DNA of 64,000 nt from Halocatena marina (lineage in GTDB: Archaea > Halobacteriota > Halobacteria > Halobacteriales > Haloarculaceae), in NCBI RefSeq assembly GCF_023276375.1, contig NZ_JALLPK010000001.1:1116001-1180000 (forward strand), given 5' to 3'. This document shows, piece after piece, positions 1 through 7,195 of the stretch (position 1 is its first letter; every line of letters begins with the position of its first letter). Under the pieces are notes generated by a model, which was given only the letters and a program-made list of their open reading frames with translations, did no database searches and was not told where the DNA came from. The position numbers and the translations under genes are program-made.

Positions 1-305
1 ACGGTGGATATCTCATTGAGTTCAATCTCAAACCAGAGGCGGAAACTCCAGACATTTTCATCTCGTACGTTTCACGCAATGAGGAGTATGGAGACAAGAG
101 CGAGTCGCGTATCGCTGAGTGCACGCTATCGGGATCTCCTGTGCTAGTACAGAGAGACGGGACACACAGTCGAATCGATTTTATGTTACTGTTAACGAAT
201 TGGAGGATCGTCCCGGTCGACTCATCAAGTGTGACCGAAGACAGTACCGTGACACGCTCAGGTGTTACTGGGTGCTCCGTTCTATCTATCTCGGATCAGT
301 CGTAG
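1..305 (+). CDS. C-terminal part of an unidentified protein, cut by the window edge
   Basis: An open frame runs from the left edge (frame starting at base 3) to a TAG at 303-305, giving about 100 residues. It starts GGYLIEFNLKPEAE, includes DIFISYVSRNEEYGDKSE and ends SVLSISDQS. The first half reads like ordinary acidic haloarchaeal protein. The second half is Ser/Thr/Val rich. No family was recognised and no start is visible. It converges on the subtilase and overlaps that gene's last 20 nt (286-305), so either the genes share their 3' ends or one stop is misplaced. Confidence 0.45.
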   Translation, partial: GGYLIEFNLKPEAETPDIFISYVSRNEEYGDKSESRIAECTLSGSPVLVQRDGTHSRIDFMLLLTNWRIVPVDSSSVTEDSTVTRSGVTGCSVLSISDQS

Positions 306-1344
306 TTCCCTCATAATCAGCTATTCCCGATCCGTCGCGTGGTTGATCGGGTATATCGCGGGCAGCTGTCTCGAAATCGTTCATGATCTTCGCCGGTGGC
401 GTATCTGGATGGACAGAGAGATACTTCGCGACCATTCCTGCCACCTCCGGAGCAGAAAACGAGGTTCCGGACGCCTTGACCCATGGGCCGTCGAGGGCAG
501 TCCCCATCGTTGTCCCCGAAGCTTGCGCGAGACGGTTATCTTTGCCAATGGCGGCCACGTCGGGATTGTCTCGGTTGGGGTTGTACGAGGAAAACTCGGC
601 GACGGTGCCCTCCTCAGTACAGGCGGCGATACTGAACGCACGCGCTGCGGTTGCGGGACTCCCCGCCTTCTTGCCTGAGTTGCCGGCTGCAACTACATCT
701 CGAACGCCCTTCGTGATGAGTTCATTGTGCACCCGATCTGTCTGCTTTGAACGTTCTCGTGACCCCCACGACATGTTCACGATATCGTACTTCTCCGTAT
801 TGTTGTGGAGCCACTCGTACGCGCGCATGATGACACTGTTTTTGGTTCGACCGTCGCTGCCGAAGATTCTGAGTGCGATGAGATCTGCTTTCGGAGCGAG
901 TCGGGTGACCTGACCGAGCACACCTGTTCCGTGGCCGACGGCATCACCCTCTCCAGCGCCCGTCACGTCTACCTGTTCAATGGTGACGTTCTCGAATACT
1001 GGATGCTTCGGATCGATACCTGAGTCCATTGCCACAACGGTGAGTCCTTCTCCAGTAGCGTCGTCGTCCGGCACGTCGTGTACGTGACGAACGTCCTCAA
1101 TGGTGGCTACAGCGTCTGGATCTTCGCTCACGTGTTCCGGTTCGAGGCATGGCTCGATCAGCAGGTTTCGTTCGATTCCGACGACACGGTCGTCGTCCAT
1201 AATAGCTGATTCGTGATCTGGTTCACATCCAATGAGTGCTGCTCCCCCGATGCTGTCTCCGAAGTAATACGTTTCAATGACATCGCACTCTATCTCCTCG
1301 AGGAACGTAGCCGATTCGCGCGCAAAGACGATGCGCTCGTTCAT
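286..1344 (-). CDS. Subtilisin-like serine protease (peptidase S8), no export signal
   Basis: This is a 352-residue S8 peptidase. The catalytic triad is visible: Asp107 in VAMDSGID, His138 in GHGTGVLGQV and Ser295 in GTSFSAPEVAG, with the oxyanion Asn222 in AAGNSG. The first 95 residues are a short acidic N-domain, perhaps an I9-like inhibitor remnant, and have no Sec or Tat signal. Most secreted haloarchaeal halolysins carry a Tat signal and a C-terminal extension. Both are absent, so the enzyme probably acts inside the cell or is released in another way. It is monocistronic and divergent from the alpha/beta hydrolase gene. The family is certain; the substrate is unknown. Confidence 0.9.
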   Translation of the reverse strand: MNERIVFARESATFLEEIECDVIETYYFGDSIGGAALIGCEPDHESAIMDDDRVVGIERNLLIEPCLEPEHVSEDPDAVATIEDVRHVHDVPDDDATGEGLTVVAMDSGIDPKHPVFENVTIEQVDVTGAGEGDAVGHGTGVLGQVTRLAPKADLIALRIFGSDGRTKNSVIMRAYEWLHNNTEKYDIVNMSWGSRERSKQTDRVHNELITKGVRDVVAAGNSGKKAGSPATAARAFSIAACTEEGTVAEFSSYNPNRDNPDVAAIGKDNRLAQASGTTMGTALDGPWVKASGTSFSAPEVAGMVAKYLSVHPDTPPAKIMNDFETAARDIPDQPRDGSGIADYEGTTTDPR

Positions 1345-1611
1345 ACCTCATGTTATCCATCTAGCTACCTTACGTTGTTGGTCAAAGTACAATCCAACAT
1401 AGAATTAATTCAGAGATACCGTCTTGATTCTGTATTCGTAGCTATTCCACATGAATTGAATTCGGTCCTGGAATGCTCTTGCTGTGATGTTGTGCAAAGC
1501 ACGCCCAGTTGCAGACAACCAGACCGACGGGGACAACCTACTGTGGTACTGCGTATCAGCCATAACGTAGACATCCATTGTGAGGGTCCCAGAGTAATCA
1601 GACAAGCGAAC

Positions 1612-1620
1612 CTTTTTAGT
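1612..1620 (+). promoter_or_regulatory. TATA-like promoter of the alpha/beta hydrolase gene
   Basis: CTTTTTAGT lies 21-29 nt upstream of the ATG at 1641. That places the TATA box where haloarchaeal leaderless transcripts have it. It supports ATG 1641 as the start rather than the in-frame TTG at 1626. Confidence 0.5.
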
Positions 1621-1640
1621 TATGTTTGACAGTCATCAGT

Positions 1641-2435
1641 ATGAACATTCCAGAGGGTTGGACGACAGAGACTGTGTCTGTAAACGGGGTCGATTTACAG
1701 TACTACAGAACTGGGAACGGTCCACCGTTGGTTATGGCCCATGGATTTTTCGACAACGGGCGCTGTTGGGCCCCACTAGCTGACGATCTCGCAGACGATT
1801 ACGACGTGATAATGTACGATGCTCGCGGCCACGGACTATCAGACGCTCCCGAAACTGGGTACGATACCGAAAGTCGGGTCGCCGACCTCGTTGGAATCGT
1901 CACAGAGTTGGATCTCAACGATCCGATTCTACTCGGACACTCGATGGGCGGCGCGACGGCGGCGTCGACGGCAGCAAAACATCCTACTCTTCCGCGTGCA
2001 GTAGTTCTCGAAGACCCCGCAGGCATGTACGGCGAGCCGGACAGAGATCCTGATGAACGTGCACAGATCGTCATGAAGCGCCTCAATGATCGAGCTGATC
2101 GATCGGTTGAGGATGTGATGCGCGAGTACGATAACGACCTTGATTCAGAGTGGACGCGACGCCTCGTAGTAGCAGACACCGAGTGCCGCCCGGCTATCGC
2201 TGAAATAGCCCGTGAAGGCTATCCCATACTGAAGGACACGTTCGGCGAGATTTCTTGCCCAACGCTCGTGCTGAAGGCTGACGGTGACACTGAACGGCGG
2301 GTCAACGACAGAGAAGTCGCTGATGAACTCACGCACGGGCGATTGGTCCACATTCCTGACGCTGGCCACTGTGTGTTTCGGGATGAGTACGACGCTGCGT
2401 ACGCTGAACTACGCACGTTTCTCCAGCGAGTATAG
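1641..2435 (+). CDS. Alpha/beta hydrolase
   Basis: The protein has 264 residues starting MNIPEGWTTETVSVNG. The fold signatures are present: the oxyanion stretch MAHGFFDNGRCW, the YDARGHGLSD strand-turn, the nucleophile elbow GHSMGGA, a C-terminal acid region VLKADGD and the catalytic His in DAGHCVF. It belongs to the cofactor-free esterase, lipase, haloperoxidase and epoxide-hydrolase superfamily, and sequence alone does not give the substrate. It is probably cytoplasmic because no signal peptide is seen. The ATG start was chosen because a TATA box sits at the right distance. The gene is monocistronic. Confidence 0.88.
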   Translation: MNIPEGWTTETVSVNGVDLQYYRTGNGPPLVMAHGFFDNGRCWAPLADDLADDYDVIMYDARGHGLSDAPETGYDTESRVADLVGIVTELDLNDPILLGHSMGGATAASTAAKHPTLPRAVVLEDPAGMYGEPDRDPDERAQIVMKRLNDRADRSVEDVMREYDNDLDSEWTRRLVVADTECRPAIAEIAREGYPILKDTFGEISCPTLVLKADGDTERRVNDREVADELTHGRLVHIPDAGHCVFRDEYDAAYAELRTFLQRV

Positions 2436-3238
2436 CGGAGATTGACCACTTTTTGACGCTGGTCAGTATTTGCTACTGTCATATTCCATCCAAACTCACT
2501 CGATTCAATTCACCAGTCAGTTCTGCACTCCTCCTCTTGTGGCCGGAAGAAGCACGATACGCCGAGCGAAAAAGAAATCTGTCAGCTGCGACTCGGTGTC
2601 GCCAAAGCTGTCCGTGTCTTGTTCCTCGAGGTGGCGTGTCTTTCGTCGTACGGGCCGTTAAGGCTCTCAATAGCGCGTTACCGAGCACACGCTGAGGATG
2701 ACAAATTCCTTCATCCGACGATATACGAATGGGGTCTATTCAATTAAAAATAATGACTCAATTCAATGACGGAACTGTGATGGAAAATTAGGACTCATCA
2801 TAGTACGAGATCCAACCGTATTATTGATGATTAGGTGGTATAGATGATTCATTGTCAGTTGTATCGATCTAGTTCATATGTTGATACGGCCCACCATTTG
2901 GTGCCTGAGGTGGCAACATCAATTTGAGTCGGAAGCCGATCAGTCGATCGGTATCGCTACTCATCTACGTACTGTGGCTGTCCAAACGACGGTATTCAGG
3001 ACGTGAATGCTGTATTTTGTTGTGCTACTACGCCTTTGACGTAGCAAATGATGTATGAAATCTGTATGGTGACGTCATTGTGCGGAAATTTTTAAGTTCT
3101 GATTTGTGCTTTTGAGATGGCTTCAGACAGCCAGAACCCCCATCGATTATTCAATGTGCTTTATCGTATGCTATCGGATTGACAGAATTTCAGAGTGTAT
3201 TTCAAGAATTTCAACAGTCGAAGATCTGATGAGGATTA
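2436..3238. other. Gene-poor spacer upstream of gtrA-like gene
   Basis: I see no convincing gene in these 800 bases. A good TATA box (ATTTTTAAGT, 3088-3097) stands at leaderless distance before ATG 3117. That ATG opens only a 21-codon frame (MASDSQNPHRLFNVLYRMLSD). This looks like a promoter that has lost its gene, or one that drives gtrA with a long leader. Confidence 0.4.
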
Positions 3239-3301
3239 TTGGCAAGCGATAAAACGATCATCGCTGCGGTCGTGTTACTAATACTAGGAGTGTACCAACA
3301 T
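3239..3301 (+). pseudogene. Possible remnant of a membrane-protein C-terminus ahead of gtrA
   Basis: The frame opening at TTG 3239 reads ASDKTIIAAVVLLILGVYQ, a single clean membrane segment, before it runs into the gtrA-like gene in another frame. Haloarchaeal membrane glycosyltransferases often end in such segments and often sit next to GtrA proteins. The piece could be what is left of one. This is an inference from about 20 residues only. Confidence 0.2.
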
Positions 3302-3770
3302 GTCTCTCATATCCCGACTCGAATCGTCAACACTCGTTGCACGACTTCAGGATCTTCCCTTCATCCCATCGGCTCTTGTTCAACCAGCGCTCCTCAGTCA
3401 GTTCATCATTGTCGGTGTTATTGGTGGTCTCATCGAGAATATCACTCTCATCGCGCTCGTTTCCGGATTCGAACTTTCCACTCTCATTAGTGCCGCCATC
3501 GGAAAGGAATGCTCGATCCTCTCGATGTTCGTGATAAACGACAATTGGACCTTCCGTAATCACCGCGACAAGCCACTTTACCGGCGAGTGTTTCAGTCGA
3601 ATATCAACCGCTTTGGCAGTATTATCATCGGTCTGGTCGTCCTCTTTGTACTCACCACATGGCTACACGTCTGGTATCTCGTCGCGAACCTCATCGGTAT
3701 CGGGTTTGGGTTCATTTTTAACTACGCAGCTGAATCGCTTCTCACGTGGCGGGTTCACGACGAGTCGTGA
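3300..3770 (+). CDS. GtrA family membrane protein
   Basis: This 156-residue protein has four predicted membrane segments (about residues 34-56, 62-80, 98-118 and 125-145), typical of GtrA/DPMS-type proteins. These are thought to flip or position polyprenyl-linked sugars for cell-surface glycosylation. The FNYAAESLLTWR ending matches the family's conserved tail (usually FxxxrxWvF). An AGGAGTG ribosome-binding-like stretch at 3286-3292 precedes the ATG, which suggests it was read with something upstream, yet no intact glycosyltransferase partner is next to it. The family assignment is good; the role is inferred. Confidence 0.8.
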   Translation: MSLISRLESSTLVARLQDLPFIPSALVQPALLSQFIIVGVIGGLIENITLIALVSGFELSTLISAAIGKECSILSMFVINDNWTFRNHRDKPLYRRVFQSNINRFGSIIIGLVVLFVLTTWLHVWYLVANLIGIGFGFIFNYAAESLLTWRVHDES

Positions 3771-3854
3771 CTGCTCATTGAAACGACGAGGGTCGCTCCC
3801 GACGACTGTCTGCTGTTTGAGGCACTGATGACGAACTAACAGTCACTTAACTCA

Positions 3855-3871
3855 CGTACGTTGGACGTACG
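3855..3871. repeat. Hexamer CGTACG repeated either side of a 5-nt spacer
   Basis: CGTACG-TTGGA-CGTACG occurs in the spacer after the gtrA-like gene, followed by AATATTTTC. CGTACG is itself palindromic, so the pair is both a direct and an inverted repeat. It could be an operator or a chance feature. No gene with a clear start follows closely. Confidence 0.3.
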
Positions 3872-3932
3872 AATATTTTCAAAACCAACACTCATCTGGT
3901 CGACGAATGTATTTTGGTAGTGCCCAGTACCA

Positions 3933-4235
3933 GTGTGTCTCATACGACGATCGATCCTCCGGATTACGACTGTTGTAGTGTTTGTCGCGACAGCTCTGCA
4001 TGTTCTGATCTTTGTAATTTGTGTCCTATGTTTGCCAGTTCGATTACTATTAGTGTTTTGTTGGGTGTTAAATTGGAACAGCGAACAAAGTCGGCTATTA
4101 GTTTGTCTTCTCGTCTCGTGCACCGTTCGGATGCGGCCACGCGATCACCAGCGTGAATCAATCGATACAACACCGATTAGTCTCGACAACGTAGAAGCGG
4201 TGTCGTGGTTGATTCATCGACTTTTGACTGACTAG
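3933..4235 (+). CDS. Doubtful small membrane protein
   Basis: This 100-codon frame has two strongly hydrophobic stretches (residues about 12-45 and 57-64) and a soluble acidic tail ending SLDNVEAVSWLIHRLLTD, which reads like real haloarchaeal protein. Codon use in the hydrophobic part is AT-rich and Cys-rich, unlike its neighbours. No family and no promoter were recognised. It may be a real orphan, a decayed gene or chance. Confidence 0.25.
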   Translation: MCLIRRSILRITTVVVFVATALHVLIFVICVLCLPVRLLLVFCWVLNWNSEQSRLLVCLLVSCTVRMRPRDHQRESIDTTPISLDNVEAVSWLIHRLLTD

Positions 4236-4647
4236 ATCGTAGTGAACAGTGACCCCTGATCTGTTTTATCCCGGCACTGCGACACAGCTAAGGGAAGAAA
4301 TTCGATTATCTCTGGTACTGTCTTTGCTGTTTCACAACTGTGGCAAACAGAAATGTACATAAATTGTACGCTGTTACAAACATACGCTTGTAATGGGATG
4401 GACCACGCTCCCGCCGAGAAACAGAGTTAGTAGGGTCATCACTGGTTCGCCAGCGCGATATCCGTCTGGATGGCGAGCAAGTCGTCTCGTTGACGGAGGA
4501 AGCGATCAGTGTTGTATAGGTGCCATGGACATTCGTATCGGAACCAAGTGCAGGGAGTCTGCGCGCAATAAACTCCCCTTTCACTATTCGATGGACGAGC
4601 ACTGACTATTGATTTCGGACTTACTCTGTGCAGTGAGATCGTGAACG
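4236..4647. other. Spacer without a supported gene
   Basis: Apart from the dyad at 4374-4393, I see no supported feature. The frame from ATG 4393 to 4605 (70 codons, Arg/Ser rich) has no recognisable similarity and poor codon use. Confidence 0.4.
4374..4393. repeat. Inverted repeat TTACAAAC-ATAC-GCTTGTAA, copy 1
   Basis: This is an 8-bp dyad with one mismatch around a 4-nt ATAC spacer, followed by TGG. The same 20-mer with a perfect dyad, also followed by TGG, occurs about 40 kb away at 44708-44727. Two copies this similar suggest a binding site for a dimeric regulator or the end of a small mobile element. An ATG overlaps the 3' end (4393), but the frame it opens is not convincing. Confidence 0.5.
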
Positions 4648-4884
4648 TTAGCTGCCAGACTGAAGCCGAACTTCATCGTCTGTCACTTCAGCAACTATTC
4701 GCTCTTGGAGTGGATAGGTGTCTTCTTCGATGTCTGCCCATCCAAATCTTGCTTTCACACGGTCTGTGATTCCCGGGTCTGGATCGACGTAGGCTGTCCC
4801 ATGTTCAACGGTGGCTACGATACCGACCGTCGTGTCTTCGTGAACAACGGATTTTCCTTCATCGGCTTCTGTGATCGTTGTCAT
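4648..4884 (-). CDS. PRC-barrel-like small conserved protein
   Basis: This 78-residue acidic protein starts MTTITEADEGKSVVHEDTT and contains GIVATVEHGTAYVDPDPGITDRVKARFGW in two adjoining stretches, then ends with EVTDDEVRLQS. That pattern is recurrent in haloarchaea: short beta-rich proteins resembling a single PRC-barrel, in which the VVxxxGxxVGxV strand pair is followed by a DDxxxL closing strand. The function is unknown. Related PRC-barrels bind RNA-processing partners or sit on membranes. The gene is solitary between two gene-poor spacers. Confidence 0.75.
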   Translation of the reverse strand: MTTITEADEGKSVVHEDTTVGIVATVEHGTAYVDPDPGITDRVKARFGWADIEEDTYPLQERIVAEVTDDEVRLQSGS

Positions 4885-5270
4885 TGCATGATACTGATCG
4901 GCAAGAATACGGATTCGACTTTTGGTTGCACATGCCAGTGTGGTATATCACCGATCGATAGCGTCGTATCTGTTGTGCTGACACTGCGGGATTGATTCGA
5001 TGTAGTCTGTGCTCGGCACATGCCTAAGCGCACTCCTCGCCCATTCACAATCCAACACAAACATCGAATTTCCCTAAATGCGTTAGAATGATATGCTCAT
5101 CGACGACCGTGGTATAAATACCAAAATTGGAACAAATACACTCTCTCCACAGGTGTCAACAATGATGGATCTAAATATCAATTCGATAGTCATTGGATCG
5201 ACGAATTGTAATATATCCTGTCTTAGTACTGTATCACCCGACCGGTCTCATATCTTTGCTCTCCCAGCTT
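4885..5270. other. Spacer without a supported gene
   Basis: AT-rich sequence with no frame, repeat or RNA that I can support. Confidence 0.4.
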
Positions 5271-5823
5271 TTAAACCGATATCCATTCATCAGATTCTAT
5301 TTCCCATCGGAGGGTATCTGACTGACTGTATACACCGATCGTCTTCTCGTGATCGTCCTTTTTTGTAGCGAGTGCAACCGCAACAGAGCCGAACACTTCA
5401 GCGGGCAGCTATCGGGGTTGATGTCCGTCTTGGATCGAGTGCCGAGATGTGATATCGGAACAAGCTCGTCGATCCGTACGGCCCCACCGTCTCTGCTTAC
5501 ATACTGCGCGAGTGCTTGCATAAGCATATTACATGAGAACGGTACTTCGGAGGTCCTCCTCGCTGTCGATCTGACCGATGATTCCAACAAGGGTCGTGAG
5601 TTGATCTGTCGCTGTACCTGTCGATTCGAGATGGTTGTAGAGATTATTGAGGTGTTTTTGACTCCGTGACGGTACAATTACCGTTGCATCTCTATTGAGA
5701 AACGCGTGGACGTTTCCCGCATCAATCTGCCCAGCACCTCCGGCAACGAGTGTAATTATTCCATTGTTGCTCGTCCGTCTCTCGATCAGCCAACACAGAA
5801 TCGAATGTTGCGTTTAGCGACAT
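5271..5823 (-). pseudogene. Decayed short-chain dehydrogenase/reductase gene
   Basis: Read on the minus strand, an ATG at 5823 opens MSLNATFDSVLADRETDEQ. The reading then shifts frame to NNGIITLVAGGAGQI, a Rossmann GxGxxG-like start in which the last Gly has become Asp. It continues as HAFLNRDATVIVPSR, the typical second strand of an SDR, until a stop after SEEDLRSTVLM. Further on, in other frames, come IDELV and a tail LPAEVFGSVAVALATKKDD ... TIGVYSQSDTLRWE ending at 5271. The middle of the fold, including the YxxxK region, is missing. At least two frameshifts and a deletion are needed, so the gene is dead. Confidence 0.6.
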
Positions 5824-5879
5824 ATTCGTTATTCAGTTAATCTTTACGTGGTTAAGTATCATCTCATGGCCAGAATCGT

Positions 5880-6108
5880 TTCAGACGCGCCTGTGCAGAC
5901 ACGATTATTACGGATCAACACAATTGTGAAAGCCTCAAACCAATGATTGTGGCAGACAAAGGAGCGTATCGTGGCAATTGCGAGCATTTTGAACAGTATC
6001 CTCTTCATGAACCGGATCACCAATTCAATGCCCTCTCACTCGTAAAATCATTCCCTGTGAAAGCTATTCTGTCATTCTTTTGTTTCATATGGCATACCGA
6101 TATTCTCC
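5880..6108 (+). pseudogene. Possible transposase-like fragment
   Basis: One frame reads CADTIITDQHNCESLKP, then MIVADKGAYRGNCEHFEQY, before drifting into the 3' end of the MarR gene on the other strand. A stretch like 'MIVADKGAYR' is reminiscent of DDE transposases, which have an Asp in a 'xxADKGY' strand. There is no start, no second catalytic residue and no terminal repeat. Support is weak. Confidence 0.2.
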
Positions 6109-6521
6109 TGGATTTGTATTAGCATCCGCCGTAACAGAAGTCGTTCCTCAGTTGTGAATCCGTCTAGCATTGTCTCCTCTGTGCGACTCCAGCACGCTTC
6201 AATCGGAGGTATCATCTTTTCCCCTTCTTCGGTCAAAAATACCTGTTGAATTCGTGCATCATCTGGATCCCGTTGACGCTCGACGAAACCGACGTCTTCG
6301 AGTTTTCGTACGGCTTTGGTGATCGAAGGAGGTTTCACAGAGAGCGCCTCAGCTAGGTCGGACTGAGAACACCCATCCGTTTCTGCTAATTGGGCAAGAA
6401 CGAGTTCCTGCCCTCCTTGTAGGTCAAGTTCGTCAAGTGCTGTAATGAGTTGATTTTGTTGATGTTTCGAGGCGTACGCCAGTTGATACCCGACTGAATC
6501 ACGAATCGTTGTGTTATCCAT
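6072..6521 (-). CDS. MarR family transcriptional regulator
   Basis: This 149-residue winged-helix regulator starts at the ATG MDNTTIRDSVGYQ. A GTG nine bases upstream would add three residues. The recognition part QSDLAEALSVKPPSITKAVRKLEDVGFVERQ spans helices 3-4 in two adjoining stretches. The wing DPDDARIQQVFLTEEG is the conserved DxRD-type MarR wing. N- and C-terminal helices form the dimer interface. Such regulators usually sense aromatic or oxidising ligands and repress an adjacent gene. Here no target is adjacent: the region upstream holds only the folded segment at 6700-6940. Confidence 0.88.
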   Translation of the reverse strand: MDNTTIRDSVGYQLAYASKHQQNQLITALDELDLQGGQELVLAQLAETDGCSQSDLAEALSVKPPSITKAVRKLEDVGFVERQRDPDDARIQQVFLTEEGEKMIPPIEACWSRTEETMLDGFTTEERLLLRRMLIQIQENIGMPYETKE

Positions 6522-6671
6522 ATACAACACGGGTAACAGTTATCCGGGTAAATAAGACTGGCGCAGTGTAGACAACGATCAGCAAACCACCTTTGATACT
6601 GTCCATCTCATTGTGTGCGGTTTTTGCACCACTAGTGAATGTATCGACTCGTTGTATCGATGGTTCTCAAG

Positions 6672-6679
6672 TTAAAAAT
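6672..6679 (+). promoter_or_regulatory. TATA-like element ahead of the folded segment
   Basis: TTAAAAAT lies about 25-30 nt before position 6700, where a run of nested complementary stems begins. If used, it would drive a plus-strand RNA. Confidence 0.3.
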
Positions 6680-6699
6680 CCAATCAATCCATGGAGTTG

Positions 6700-6940
6700 G
6701 ACATGGGCGTCCTCTGAGCACCGGTCAATGGGGAAGCCGGTGCGGTCTTTGAGGCCGCCACGGTGTGCCACACGAAGTGAGGATGGTGATGGACAATCCG
6801 AAACCGAGTGAATCGGTTGCTTCGTGCGGTGGATACGGTCTGCATGTACCCCCTCGGTTGGATGGCGTTTGTCGCCGAGGGATGCGGCAGGTAGCGGGAG
6901 GTTGGACAACTTACCCCGTACAGTTTCCCGCGTTGCCGCC
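6700..6940 (+). ncRNA. Candidate structured non-coding RNA, unknown class
   Basis: This roughly 240-base segment is richer in GC than its flanks and packed with exact complementary stems. GCACCGG 6718-6724 pairs with 6737-6743. CACGAAG 6771-6777 pairs with CTTCGTG 6820-6826 and encloses GGAT/ATCC (6781-6784, 6796-6799) and AACCGA/TCGGTT (6802-6807, 6813-6818). CCCTCGG 6851-6857 pairs with 6875-6881. GCGGCA 6884-6889 pairs with 6934-6939 around GCGGGA/TCCCGC (6894-6899, 6926-6931). The open frames across it look like shadows. It lacks the RNase P core (GAGGAAAGTCC) and the SRP helix 8 motif. The strand is assigned only from the TATA-like box, and stems read equally on the minus strand. Confidence 0.5.
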
Positions 6941-7195
6941 GATATTTCGTAAACTACCATCACATATTAAATCATCCAATATTCAATGCGTTGATAGACG
7001 AACTTACTCTGGAGAGACTATTCTATGAGACCACTCAACGTGGTATAATCGCGGGAATTACTGGCGATGATCGTATGATCAAAGAGTAAGGGTCCACAGA
7101 AGTCATCACGTACCTTGTGACCGTCCATTAATCTCTGCACCGGTACTGCTCAGGTGACTACCGAGCGCATCAATTAACAATACTGGTGAGGATGA
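6941..7195. other. Spacer without a supported gene
   Basis: Sequence between the folded segment and the GH43-like lipoprotein gene. Nothing recognised. Confidence 0.4.

Noticed and set aside
4393..4605. 70-codon frame opening at the palindrome
   Set aside because: Arg/Ser-rich, no similarity to the frame after the other palindrome copy, poor codon use.
5880..6108. MIVADKGAYR stretch as evidence of an intact transposase
   Set aside because: Only one motif-like piece without start, further catalytic residues or terminal repeats. Kept only as a weak fragment call.
6667..6963. 98-codon minus-strand frame across the folded segment
   Set aside because: Its codons are dictated by the stem pairs, it has no recognisable family and the opposite frames are open too. 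RNA structure explains the segment better.
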